A DNA stretch of 11,060 bases from Streptomyces sp. NRRL WC-3549 (lineage in GTDB: Bacteria > Actinomycetota > Actinomycetes > Streptomycetales > Streptomycetaceae). A model generated the notes under the pieces. It saw only the letters and a program-made list of their open reading frames with translations. It was not told where the DNA came from and did not search any database. The stretch lies in NCBI RefSeq assembly GCF_000721935.1, contig NZ_KL585381.1, positions 15,096-26,155 on the forward strand. Direction: 5' to 3'. The position numbers were made by a program, and so were the translations under genes. Positions 1-7,747 of this stretch are shown piece by piece (positions within the stretch are counted from its first letter, which is position 1; every line of letters starts with the position of its first letter).

Positions 1-2
1 CG

Positions 3-710
3 AAGGAATGGTCCGACACCGCCAAGAAGCCGTTGGAGGACCAGATCGACGCCGTCCTCCGAGCGCTGAAGGCCCGCGCGGAGGAAGAGGAGCAGGCCCG
101 GCTGACGCGGGAGGCGGAACAACAGCGTCAGCGTGAGGAGCGGGAGCGGGAGGAGGAGGAACGCCGCCTGCGAGAGGCCCAGGAAGAAGAGGAGCACCGC
201 CGGCGGAAGGCAGAGAAGAAGGAGCGCACGCGGCGAGAATGGGAAGCGGCGGTCAGCGTCGCGACGATCAAGGCGGTGGACGCCGTACGGGTCGACCGGT
301 TCGGCACCGCCCTGGCGCAGTGGCGGACCGCAGGGGAGATGCGGGCCTTCTGCGCCGCGCTCGACGAGGCCGCCTCCGTCTCGGACGACGCCCACGAAGC
401 CGAGCGGCTTCGCGAGTGGTCAGCGTGGGGGAAGGCGGAGGCTGACCGGCTCGACCCGACCGTGGCCGGCAGGAGCCTGACCGGCCACGGCCTCCACGCG
501 GAACCCACGGACGACCAGCTAAGGCCCTTCCTCGACGGCTGGCACCCGCAGCGGCCGGAGAAAGAGAAGCCTCCGAAGCAGGAAGAGCCCAAGGCGGAGG
601 CCGAACCGCCCAAGCCGGAGCCGGAGCGGTGGCGTGGCTTCACCGACGAACGTCTGGACCAAGGCTGGAGATATGGACCCCAAGGTCGCGCTCAATGGTG
701 GAGGCGATGA
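3..710 (+). CDS. Coiled-coil hypothetical protein, 5' end outside the window
   Basis: The reading frame is open from the first bases of the window, so the gene most likely starts upstream; a TTG at 33 is only a possible internal start. The visible 235 residues begin with a short segment (KEWSDTAKKPLEDQI). A strongly charged Glu/Arg/Lys stretch follows, roughly residues 25-80, with the heptad-like look of a long coiled coil. Next comes a compact, possibly globular part containing AFCAALDEA, a Trp-rich helix (REWSAWGKAEADRLDP) and DDQLRPFLDGWHP. The tail is rich in Pro, Lys and Glu and ends in aromatic and basic residues (QWWRR). There is no signal peptide, membrane segment or catalytic motif. 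The pattern resembles actinobacterial proteins of unknown function, and I cannot name a family. Its 3' end overlaps the convergent gene by 71 bp. Codon use looks normal for a high-GC actinomycete. Confidence 0.7.
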   Translation, partial: KEWSDTAKKPLEDQIDAVLRALKARAEEEEQARLTREAEQQRQREEREREEEERRLREAQEEEEHRRRKAEKKERTRREWEAAVSVATIKAVDAVRVDRFGTALAQWRTAGEMRAFCAALDEAASVSDDAHEAERLREWSAWGKAEADRLDPTVAGRSLTGHGLHAEPTDDQLRPFLDGWHPQRPEKEKPPKQEEPKAEAEPPKPEPERWRGFTDERLDQGWRYGPQGRAQWWRR

Positions 711-1518
711 CGCCGTGCCCGCGGTCACGTAGGGCCTTCACCGACTTCTCCACGAGCTTCCCGAGCCGGACAACCTCCTCGCGCAGGGCGACCAGCTCGT
801 CGTAACGCTCGGCCTTGTCCTGACCGCACCACTCCCGGACGGTCCGCAGGACGGCCGCTTCCGCGTCCCGCTTGCGGTCGTCCCGGCGACTGTAGGAGTA
901 CCAGGAGGACTGCGTGCGCTCCTGTTCGATGCCCTGCTGCCGGCGGTCCACCTCCGGCAGGATGTCCTCGGCAAGACGCCCGGCCACGAGGCGCGCGATG
1001 CGCTCCGTGACCGGCCACCCGGCCAGACACATGCCGTCGCGGTTCTCGAAGACCATCGGATCGCCTCGCAGCTCCGTGGAGTCCATGCCGACAAGGGGAG
1101 CACTGCCGTCCAGACTGCCCATCTCGAGGACCCCTGCGTCCGCGACACTGCGCCGCAACCGCAGCTTGCTCTTCGGGCGGACGAACCCGAGGATCAACCG
1201 TGCGGCCTCGAAGTCGGCGCTCCCCCGCACGTGCCGTGACGCCTCGGCCAGGACGAGCTCGCTCGCGTCGTCCGCGTGGAACGCCTCGACGTCCTCCCAG
1301 TGCGCCACGAGAGAAGTCGCGTCGACCCACTCCTGCAGTCCGGCATCGTCACCGTCGAGGAACCGCACGTGGAGCCAATCAGCTCGGCCGCGACCGCCTA
1401 CCCGTACGACCTCGACCCGACGAACCGGGCCGCCCAGCTCCTTCGGCCTCGCTCGGTAGGCCCAGTGCTCACCCATCTCCATGGGTCCATTGAGCCAGGT
1501 CTGTTGATCCAGCTGCAC
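640..1518 (-). CDS. Streptomyces-type conserved hypothetical protein
   Basis: A minus-strand protein of about 292 residues. It opens with QTWLNGPMEMGEHWAYR, then a beta-rich N-terminal part with a charged region (VRFLDGDDAGLQEWVDATSL). This matches my recollection of streptomycete proteins often mislabelled 'PE-PGRS family'; no PE or PGRS repeats are present. The middle contains VFENRDGMCLAGWPVTERIARL, and the C-terminal third is helical and charged (DELVALREEVVRLGKLVEKSV), probably a coiled coil. No catalytic motif, signal peptide or membrane segment is visible. The start is uncertain. GTG at 1518 leaves a short lead before TWLNGP and is chosen; TTG at 1530 adds four residues; ATG at 1482 would remove TWLNGP. 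None has a clear Shine-Dalgarno sequence. A good one (GAAGGAG, minus strand 1568-1562) precedes a GTG at 1556 that is out of frame. Function unknown. Confidence 0.68.
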   Translation of the reverse strand: MQLDQQTWLNGPMEMGEHWAYRARPKELGGPVRRVEVVRVGGRGRADWLHVRFLDGDDAGLQEWVDATSLVAHWEDVEAFHADDASELVLAEASRHVRGSADFEAARLILGFVRPKSKLRLRRSVADAGVLEMGSLDGSAPLVGMDSTELRGDPMVFENRDGMCLAGWPVTERIARLVAGRLAEDILPEVDRRQQGIEQERTQSSWYSYSRRDDRKRDAEAAVLRTVREWCGQDKAERYDELVALREEVVRLGKLVEKSVKALRDRGHGVIASTIERDLGVHISSLGPDVRR

Positions 1519-1816
1519 GGCGATTGCCAAAACCAGCAGATGGAACTGAGCGCCACGGAGGCTCCTTCAGGGTCGTTCAGGCCGCCCATACCTGTGCCAC
1601 CTGCAGTCGAGCGACGCGTTGGTACTCAGCGTCCACGCGTCCCGATAAAGGCTGGCCATGGCCGTTCCCTCCGCTCGTACGTCTCCTTCCACCGCTCCCG
1701 ATGTCGGCGGTCCCCCTGCCCCAAGCCGTTTACCGCACCGAGTGACACCAGCGAGGCGCCGTTGTTCCACTGGATGGTGGTTGCTCCGGCCCGTCGACTG
1801 CGTTTTGCTGGGAGGC
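1519..1816. promoter_or_regulatory. Divergent intergenic region upstream of the regulator
   Basis: About 300 bp separate the start of the minus-strand hypothetical gene from the chosen start of the regulator. It should hold the promoters of both divergent genes. I found no convincing -35/-10 pair. The frame of the regulator stays open back to an ATG at 1658, preceded by AAAGG, but the 53 extra residues it would add are Pro/Arg-rich, low in structure and unlike a protein domain. I therefore treat that segment as non-coding. The 10-bp palindrome GGCCATGGCC (1654-1663) is the only perfect symmetry I noted, and in a GC-rich genome it carries little weight. No RNA gene or repeat array is visible. 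Confidence 0.4.
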
Positions 1817-3043
1817 ATGGCACAGTCCCTCACCCCTCAGGCTCTGGAACAGCAGCGTGGGTTCCGAGGTATGAGCGTGAAGGAGCTGGCCGAAGCCACT
1901 GGTGTTTCACCTGCCTCCGTACGCCGCTGGGAGGCCGGGACACAAGCGGTAAGCGACCGAGCTTTCGGGCGCCTACTGAAGGTGCTGCGCTGTGATGCGC
2001 AGGACTTGACTGCGGGCGAACGGGGGACCGAGACGCTGCAGGATCTGCGTCGTCGGGCGGGTATGAGTACCGCCGAGGTCGCTTCACTGCTTCGCCGTAA
2101 ACGAGCATCGCAAGGTCTGCACATCAGCGCTGAGAAGATACGTGACCTCGAGCGTGGTCGCCCGGTGCGCGGGCGGACTTGGCCGTCGCCCGAAACCCAA
2201 GGCCGCGTGGCACGGATGCTGGCCCAGGTCTACGGAGTTCCTGACCGCGTAGTCATTGATGCCTGGCGTCGCACGCGTCCGAACGATGCGGCCCCAGCGC
2301 TACCAGCTCGTCGGCCTCGCAACGCCTCCGAGAGAGCAATGACAACCTGGCGCGAGCTCAACGAGCGGCAGCGCAGCTACCTGACGTGCATCTTCCATCA
2401 GGATCAGGAAGCGGAAGGGGAACAGCGCCAGATCCGCTATGCAGGAGAGACTCAACGGCCCGCTGCAGCGTGGCGACGGCTGACCTTGGCGCTCAGTGCG
2501 CCAGCTGACCTTGTTGGCTTCACCCGCATCCAGGAGCGGCTCCGGGAGGCCGGCATTCACGATCCGGGGACCGGGTCCTCCGTGAGCGCACTGGAGAGGC
2601 GGGGCCTGATCATCGTTTACCGGGATCGCCTGTACATCGACGGGCTGGGGGATGTTCCGCGTACGCGCGTAGAGATGACTCGGCATGGCAGAGCGGTCGC
2701 ACGCGCAGCGCTCGGGGTTACTCCCGCTCCAGCACCGCCCGCAGCACTACTGTCGCCGTGGCTATGGAAAATCGTGGTTCGTGTCGCGCGGGCAGGGACG
2801 CAAGGTGTGGACGGCAGCCTCGCCGGACGTGGACCGCACTACCTTGCCGTGGGTCAGAGCCCCGACGGGCGCACGCCCAGCCGCGGCTTCATCGTTCTGC
2901 GTCTCCCTGATGGAGCGGACCACGGACCATACCGCTGGTTCCTCACCGATTCCGGCCGACGCCACATCAAGGATCACATCGGTACCTACCGTTCCTTGTA
3001 TCCAAGCATTGAAGTCGATTCGATCGCACTAATGTTCACCTGA
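1817..3043 (+). CDS. Tandem HTH / winged-helix transcriptional regulator
   Basis: A 408-residue, probably DNA-binding protein. Residues about 8-60 form an XRE-type HTH (MSVKELAEATGVSPASVRRWEAG). Residues about 72-150 look like a second, more divergent XRE module (LQDLRRRAGMSTAEVASLL ... KIRDLERGR) with a longer turn. Residues about 178-300 resemble a winged helix (LNERQRSYL, then TRIQERLREAGI, GSSVSALERRGLI and VEMTRHGRAVARA). Residues about 314-400 resemble a second winged-helix-like module (YRWFLTDSGRRHIKDH, YRSLYP). ATG 1817 is chosen because the first HTH helix needs the residues before Met19; GGGAGG lies only 1 nt upstream, so the mRNA may be leaderless or initiation atypical. It lies 59 bp upstream of, and codirectional with, the pPIWI-RE operon, so I infer that it regulates that operon. 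No ligand or protease domain is visible. HTH assignment is firm for the first module, the winged-helix calls are moderate, and the target is inferred. Confidence 0.8.
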   Translation: MAQSLTPQALEQQRGFRGMSVKELAEATGVSPASVRRWEAGTQAVSDRAFGRLLKVLRCDAQDLTAGERGTETLQDLRRRAGMSTAEVASLLRRKRASQGLHISAEKIRDLERGRPVRGRTWPSPETQGRVARMLAQVYGVPDRVVIDAWRRTRPNDAAPALPARRPRNASERAMTTWRELNERQRSYLTCIFHQDQEAEGEQRQIRYAGETQRPAAAWRRLTLALSAPADLVGFTRIQERLREAGIHDPGTGSSVSALERRGLIIVYRDRLYIDGLGDVPRTRVEMTRHGRAVARAALGVTPAPAPPAALLSPWLWKIVVRVARAGTQGVDGSLAGRGPHYLAVGQSPDGRTPSRGFIVLRLPDGADHGPYRWFLTDSGRRHIKDHIGTYRSLYPSIEVDSIALMFT

Positions 3044-3044
3044 T

Positions 3045-3058
3045 CACTCCAAAGAGTG
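3045..3058. repeat. Small inverted repeat between regulator and operon
   Basis: CACTC (3045-3049) and GAGTG (3054-3058) are inverted around a CAAA spacer, immediately after the regulator stop codon and about 45 bp before the nuclease start. It could be an operator half-turn or a small RNA hairpin. Five base pairs is close to what chance gives, so this is noted only because of its position. Confidence 0.2.
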
Positions 3059-3102
3059 GAGCGGAGGTCCATTGTCAGTGCGGTGTCGTAGCCTCCCCAC
3101 CG

Positions 3103-4356
3103 ATGACGCGACACGGAGACACGACCACGGTCCAGCAGACCCACGTCTTGCTGGAGATCGTCAAAGCATTCGCGGTGTGTGAACACGCAATGGCTGCCGG
3201 GGAGCTGACTGGCCCCCGGCGCCTGGACCGCCTCATGGAAGCCCACGGGATTCTGATGGCGGCATGTGGCCCCGGACACCACATCCCCTTCGATGAATTG
3301 ATGGGCAGACTCACCGGTGAACGGGCGGGGTCCCTCGAGAGGTTGCTGCCCGAGTGGATCAATGCTGAGGAGCTCGCCGGCGTACGGCTCTTGGAGAGCG
3401 ACGGCGTCGCAACCGAGGACGGCTTCGACTTCCGGCACGAGGCGCAGCGTGTCATGCGCGCCGCGGAGAAGGTCGGGAAGTTCAGCGGCCAGGTCACCAA
3501 GCCCAAGCTGGATGACGAGTACAGCCAAGAATCCGTCTTCAGCGCGATCAAGGGCCCCTTCTACGAGAGACACCGCAGGACGCTGGTCGAGAACCCGACC
3601 GTCCCGAGGAAGGATCTGGCTACCCTCAACCTGCCTTCCCGGGCGAACGACTTCTACCGCCCCATCGCCCAATACGCGCAGTACAGCGGCTGGTGGTGGC
3701 CCTGTCCGGCCTGTCAGTGGCCGATGAAGGTGACGACAGACCGATCCGCCGGGCGTATCCGCGGCCAAGTACGCTGCCTGTACCCCTGGCACGATGAGAC
3801 GGGCGCGTCATACGAGTACGTCGTGACCACTCGCCGGAAAACGGCTCCCGAGCTGCACCCGACGTTCGAGTGCCGAGTGCCGTCGGGTCGCTTCGCCCCG
3901 CTGTGGACCGGTGCCGTTCCGCTAGTGCCGGAGGCCCGAGCGGTGGAGGAAACGGTCGTGCTGGTGCGGCCCGTGTGGCGATACACCGTGGTACCCGGAC
4001 TTCCCGAGCTGGCCCTGCATCGGGCAGTCTCGGCCAGCCTCGAGGGCACACCCTGGACGTCGCACCTGTGGCCGAACGGGGATCAGTGCGACCTGTGGAT
4101 GACCCATGCCGACAACGATGAACCCCAGTTCATGGCCGACTTCAAGGACTACACCTGGTCCAACCATCTGGTCAGCAAACTCGACCTGGACGGCGGCGAC
4201 CGAGGCGGCGCCGAGTATTTGGTGGTGCCTGACCATCGCAGGGAGCAAGTGGACCAGCTCAATGCGGTGTGCCGCAGACACGGGATGAAAGCGGCGATGA
4301 CCGCGACGGAATACCTGGAGATGGTCATCAACCACGCCAAGGGGGGCCAGGCATGA
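3103..4356 (+). CDS. pPIWI-RE-associated restriction-endonuclease-fold protein with zinc ribbon
   Basis: A 417-residue protein, the predicted DNA-cleaving member of the pPIWI-RE three-gene operon. The N-terminal half is helical and unassigned, about residues 1-190. A zinc ribbon follows, with likely ligands C201, C204 (CPAC), C225 and H230, preceded by Trp-Trp-Trp. The C-terminal domain, from about residue 295, fits a PD-(D/E)xK nuclease: a helix with PELALHRAVSASL, then D330 (DQCDLWM), then D346-F-K348 (FMADFKDY), then a strand and helix (AEYLVVPDHRREQVDQLN). The spacing D-x15-D-x-K and the order of elements are as expected for this superfamily. The start is the first ATG in frame. No good ribosome binding site precedes it (GGAGG at 3063-3067 is too far), so a leaderless transcript is possible. 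The stop overlaps the helicase start (ATGA). Family assignment rests on motifs plus operon context; activity is inferred. Confidence 0.87.
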   Translation: MTRHGDTTTVQQTHVLLEIVKAFAVCEHAMAAGELTGPRRLDRLMEAHGILMAACGPGHHIPFDELMGRLTGERAGSLERLLPEWINAEELAGVRLLESDGVATEDGFDFRHEAQRVMRAAEKVGKFSGQVTKPKLDDEYSQESVFSAIKGPFYERHRRTLVENPTVPRKDLATLNLPSRANDFYRPIAQYAQYSGWWWPCPACQWPMKVTTDRSAGRIRGQVRCLYPWHDETGASYEYVVTTRRKTAPELHPTFECRVPSGRFAPLWTGAVPLVPEARAVEETVVLVRPVWRYTVVPGLPELALHRAVSASLEGTPWTSHLWPNGDQCDLWMTHADNDEPQFMADFKDYTWSNHLVSKLDLDGGDRGGAEYLVVPDHRREQVDQLNAVCRRHGMKAAMTATEYLEMVINHAKGGQA

Positions 4357-7300
4357 GCGGCGACATGACGGGCACGGAGGCCGGCCTCGCCGGAGCACTT
4401 GCGCTGGCCGCCCACTACTTCCCACGCAAGGACGACGAGGGGCATGTTCTGGCCGGCTTCGAGGAAGCCACGTTCTTCGCGCACCGAAAGCCGCAAGCCT
4501 GGTCCGAGTGGGCGAGCCTGCCCACTACTGAGCGAAACCTCATCCGTCAGGTCATGACCTTGATGGCTCAGGAGTGGACGGATCCGAAGAAGCTCCGGAC
4601 CTCGGTGCTCGCCATGCTCGGAGTCCTGTCATCAGAGCCGGACATCGCCGATCGCTCCGGAGGTTCGCTGCGTTTGCCACCTGGAGATCCACACCTTGCG
4701 GACGCAGCGATCCCGCGTATGGGAGGTGACTTTCTCGGCTACGTGCAACGCGTCACCGGCCCCTTCTTCACCTTCGGCAAGCGCCCCAAGGCCCAGGCAT
4801 TCGCCGGCCCGGGAAAGCTGAAGACGAGGACTGCCTACCTGGGCCCGGAGCACGGCACGACCAGCAGGGAGATCGTCATCCCGGCCACGCCCGACTTTCG
4901 GCAAGCACCCGGGCATGAGTTCCTGCCTCAGGTGCACACTCGGCCGCCGCTTGACCGGGTCGCACCGACCGTGGAGCAGCTGTTGGAGGTCGCCAAGACC
5001 CTCAGCGGGCAGGACAAGAGCGTCCGCTACCTGCACAAGGTGCTCAAGCGGTTCTTCAAGAGCATGAAGACGACGACGGGCGCGCTGACCGAACTCGACC
5101 TGACTGCCGGCGATCTGCAGCTGCTCAACGCTCCCACGGGAAGCGGCAAGACCGTTCTGGTGAGGGTTCTGGCCTCATGGGCTGCTCTGAACGACCGGCG
5201 CATCGCTCTCGCCGTCACAGACGTCCGGGCCACCTTGGAGATGGCCTGGGACATCAATAACGACCTGGCCTATCTCCACAAGATCAAGCGGCTCATCGAG
5301 CCCACTCACTGCACGCCGTTGATGTCCCCGTCAAGCATGCACCGGCGCGCCATGGACTATGCAGCCCTGGGCACCTCCACCCAGATCGACGAGTGGGACC
5401 GTCGCGCCAGGACGGACATCGGCCTTCTGTCGACCGGATGCGCGCAGCGGGCGCTGATGGACCCGCCCACCCTGTACCCCTACGGGGAAGAGAACTGCAC
5501 CTCGCTGACCTCTGAGGCCACTGGCTCCAACCGGCTGACCTGCCCGTTCGCACCGACGTGCGGCAAGTTTCAGCAGTTCTACCGGGCCACCAACGCGGCC
5601 GTCATCGTCACCAACCACGCAAACCTGCTCGAAGGACGCACTCGAATTGGTGTCGTGCTGGACGGGCAGGAGTTCCGCGGTCAGGCGCGCGGCACCCGGG
5701 GCATGAGCGTCCTGGAGATGACCCTGCGCGCCTGCGATGCCCTGGTGATCGACGAGATCGACGCCTTCCAGACAGCAGCGATCAGCCGCTGCACTTCGGA
5801 AATCACCCTCGCCTCCCGGAAGAGGACGACCGCACTGCGGGAGATCGACGCCGACGCGAAGAACCTTCCTGTTGTCCACGAGATGGGGCTCGTCTCACCG
5901 GTCAGCCATGCCCGCCTCATGGCCGAGATGCTGCTGCTGTGGCTCTGCTCCGGACGTGGGCTGAAGCTGAATCCCGGCAACGAAATGGACGGCCCCGACG
6001 GCGCCGGCCGCGACAACACCGGCTGGCGTCTGGCCCACTCACGGGACCGCGAGATCCTCCAGATCCTCTTCCCCGAAGCGACTGCGGCCGAGGACATCCC
6101 GCCCGAGCTGTTCGCCTTCCTCAACGAAATCATGCCCGCCCGCTGGTACGGCTCCGAGGCGGACGAGGAAGAGTTCGACCTCCCCGAAGGCGCGGACTGG
6201 GACGCCGTTCAGACCGCCCTGATGACGCTCACAGCGCAGCGCGGCCAGGACCACCTCACGGACACCCGCGACGAGATGCGCAAGCTTCTCCTCGGGCTCG
6301 TGCCCGACGCGCACCGGCAGGCTGCTGTGATCAACCTGCTGGTCACCCGGACGGTGCTGCGCGAACTCGATGGCGCACTCGACGAACTGCGCGCGCAGGC
6401 ACAGACCCTGCGTTACCTGGACCTGGGGTCGGTCCGCAAGATCCTTGAGACCATGCGCAGCAGCACGGTGGCCACCCTGTACCCCTTGGCGATGCTGGGC
6501 CGCTCCATCCACGGCTACCAGGTCAAAGGCATGGACAACAAGGAGAAGGAAGCCGAGCTCCTGTCCCGGTCGTTCGGAGGCGATCCACATACGTTTGTTT
6601 CCGAACTCGGCGGCCTCACATCGCTTTTGACCGCCGGCGTGCAGCGTCCCGTCATGGGGCTGTCGGCCACCGCCTACCTGCCGCAGGCCGTGCAAGAGCA
6701 CATCCACGCCCCGGTGCGATGGTGGCTGCCTGATACGCGCCCCGAATCCATCGTCACTCTCGCAACCCCTGTACGCAGTGGCGCCGGCGACGCGATGCGT
6801 ATCGGTGGTCTGCCACCGGAACTGAAACCCAACGCCCTGCGAGATCTCGGGCGGGGTCTTTACGAGCAGCAGCTCGCCCGACGCCTGGCCCACCTGGAGA
6901 AACGGGAGCCGGAGCGAGCCCGTGTCATTCTCACGGTCAACTCTTACGAGCAGGCCGCCCACCTCGCTTCCGGAGTGGCGCAAGCCGACGGTCTTAACCA
7001 CCGAGTCTGCCTGCTCGTGAAGAAGGCAGAGAAGCAGAACTACGAGGAGCACCTGCCTCCTCATGTGGACAGGATGGTCCGCGAGGAACTGAAGGACTTC
7101 CCCGAACGCGGGGAAATCCTGATCGCCCCCCTCGCTGTCATCGGACGAGGTCTGAACATCGTCGTGGGCACACGCTCCGCTGTCCGCGACATCTACCTCT
7201 GTGTCCGGCCCGTCCTCAGCATCGAGGACACCGACTGGCTGCACGCGAGCGTCAACGCCGCCGGCGTCAACACCCTCCCCGTCGGCGGCAGCGACACCCC

Positions 7301-7655
7301 GCTGGCCGACTTGCGCAGAGCCGGGGAAGCCTCCTGGAAGCAACTCTCCAAGATCCTCCGCTCCCCGGCCCGGTTCTCCAACATGGACCACGACCTGCGC
7401 AAAGAACTCGTCGCAGGAATGCTCGTCCTGCTCATCCAGCTCGCCGGCCGAGCCCGCCGCGGCGAAACCGACATGACCCTGCACATCGTGGACCACGCCA
7501 TCCACGACCAGAAGTTCAGCTCCGACCTGGCCACGATCATCAAGCAGATCTATGCCGACTGGAACCCCGAGCAGCGCGCAATCATGAACGAGCTCTACGG
7601 TCAAGCACTTCAGGCATTCCTCACCTACGCAGGACTCGATCGCGAGATGCTCTGA
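4353..7655 (+). CDS. DinG/XPD-type Fe-S superfamily 2 helicase of the pPIWI-RE operon
   Basis: A 1100-residue SF2 helicase. Walker A is APTGSGKT (260-267). Four cysteines (C363, C382, C397, C403) lie between Walker A and the DEAD-type box and are followed by VTNHANLL, as in the Fe-S domain of XPD/DinG helicases; the final C-x5-C spacing resembles that of E. coli DinG. Motif II is DEID (467-470). Motif III is SAT (771-773), motif V is GRGLN (931-935) and motif VI is QLAGRARRG (1029-1037), with R1033 and R1036 as likely arginine-finger residues. The first roughly 250 residues are an unassigned N-terminal extension with no exonuclease motif. The start is ATG 4353, overlapping the nuclease stop, with AAGGGGGG at 4339-4346. 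A longer frame back to 4269 would run inside the nuclease gene and is rejected. DinG-family helicases unwind R-loops and D-loops, the basis for the R-loop targeting model of this operon. Confidence 0.9.
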   Translation: MSGDMTGTEAGLAGALALAAHYFPRKDDEGHVLAGFEEATFFAHRKPQAWSEWASLPTTERNLIRQVMTLMAQEWTDPKKLRTSVLAMLGVLSSEPDIADRSGGSLRLPPGDPHLADAAIPRMGGDFLGYVQRVTGPFFTFGKRPKAQAFAGPGKLKTRTAYLGPEHGTTSREIVIPATPDFRQAPGHEFLPQVHTRPPLDRVAPTVEQLLEVAKTLSGQDKSVRYLHKVLKRFFKSMKTTTGALTELDLTAGDLQLLNAPTGSGKTVLVRVLASWAALNDRRIALAVTDVRATLEMAWDINNDLAYLHKIKRLIEPTHCTPLMSPSSMHRRAMDYAALGTSTQIDEWDRRARTDIGLLSTGCAQRALMDPPTLYPYGEENCTSLTSEATGSNRLTCPFAPTCGKFQQFYRATNAAVIVTNHANLLEGRTRIGVVLDGQEFRGQARGTRGMSVLEMTLRACDALVIDEIDAFQTAAISRCTSEITLASRKRTTALREIDADAKNLPVVHEMGLVSPVSHARLMAEMLLLWLCSGRGLKLNPGNEMDGPDGAGRDNTGWRLAHSRDREILQILFPEATAAEDIPPELFAFLNEIMPARWYGSEADEEEFDLPEGADWDAVQTALMTLTAQRGQDHLTDTRDEMRKLLLGLVPDAHRQAAVINLLVTRTVLRELDGALDELRAQAQTLRYLDLGSVRKILETMRSSTVATLYPLAMLGRSIHGYQVKGMDNKEKEAELLSRSFGGDPHTFVSELGGLTSLLTAGVQRPVMGLSATAYLPQAVQEHIHAPVRWWLPDTRPESIVTLATPVRSGAGDAMRIGGLPPELKPNALRDLGRGLYEQQLARRLAHLEKREPERARVILTVNSYEQAAHLASGVAQADGLNHRVCLLVKKAEKQNYEEHLPPHVDRMVREELKDFPERGEILIAPLAVIGRGLNIVVGTRSAVRDIYLCVRPVLSIEDTDWLHASVNAAGVNTLPVGGSDTPLADLRRAGEASWKQLSKILRSPARFSNMDHDLRKELVAGMLVLLIQLAGRARRGETDMTLHIVDHAIHDQKFSSDLATIIKQIYADWNPEQRAIMNELYGQALQAFLTYAGLDREML

Positions 7656-7668
7656 ACGAGCTACATCT

Positions 7669-7699
7669 GCCCCCGCCCTCCCCTGGTGCAGACGGGGGC
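7669..7699 (+). terminator. GC-rich stem-loop after the helicase gene
   Basis: GCCCCCG (7669-7675) pairs perfectly with CGGGGGC (7693-7699) around a 17-nt loop, starting 13 bp after the helicase stop codon. No T-tract follows. Streptomycete terminators often lack one, so partial termination or mRNA-end protection is possible. The neighbouring symmetric repeat and the downstream gene suggest attenuation as easily as full termination. Confidence 0.4.
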
Positions 7700-7702
7700 T
7701 GG

Positions 7703-7719
7703 TCTCCCTGTCAGGGAGA
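7703..7719. repeat. Perfect 17-bp inverted repeat upstream of the pPIWI-RE gene
   Basis: TCTCCCTG and CAGGGAGA are exact inverted complements around a single central T. As DNA this is an ideal dimeric operator half-site pair; as RNA it would fold into a 6-7 bp hairpin with a small loop. It ends 28 bp before the pPIWI-RE start codon, just ahead of that gene's ribosome binding site, so either a repressor or an RNA fold here could set PIWI level separately from helicase. Confidence 0.5.
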
Positions 7720-7725
7720 AAAGCC

Positions 7726-7736
7726 GAGAGAAGAGG
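7726..7736 (+). promoter_or_regulatory. Ribosome binding site of the pPIWI-RE gene
   Basis: The purine-rich stretch GAGAGAAGAGG lies 11 nt ahead of ATG 7748. The spacing is on the long side but acceptable. It supports this start over the next in-frame ATG at residue 27, which lies inside the conserved-looking N-terminal region. Confidence 0.5.
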
Positions 7737-7747
7737 TAAGACCGTCC

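Noticed and set aside
1658..1816. N-terminal extension of the regulator from ATG 1658
   Set aside because: Despite an AAAGG upstream, the 53 residues are Pro/Arg-rich and unlike a domain; XRE proteins normally begin near the first HTH helix, which fits ATG 1817.
1276..1995. A 239-residue + strand frame across the divergent region
   Set aside because: It overlaps both the minus-strand gene and the regulator's HTH in another frame and has no domain-like sequence.
4269..4352. Longer helicase start inside the nuclease gene
   Set aside because: The ATGA overlap at 4353 with AAGGGGGG upstream is a standard coupled start, and the 28 extra residues are charged and unstructured.
6039..7604. A 521-residue open frame antisense to the helicase gene
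   Set aside because: Shadow of a gene with complete helicase motifs; no recognisable motif of its own.
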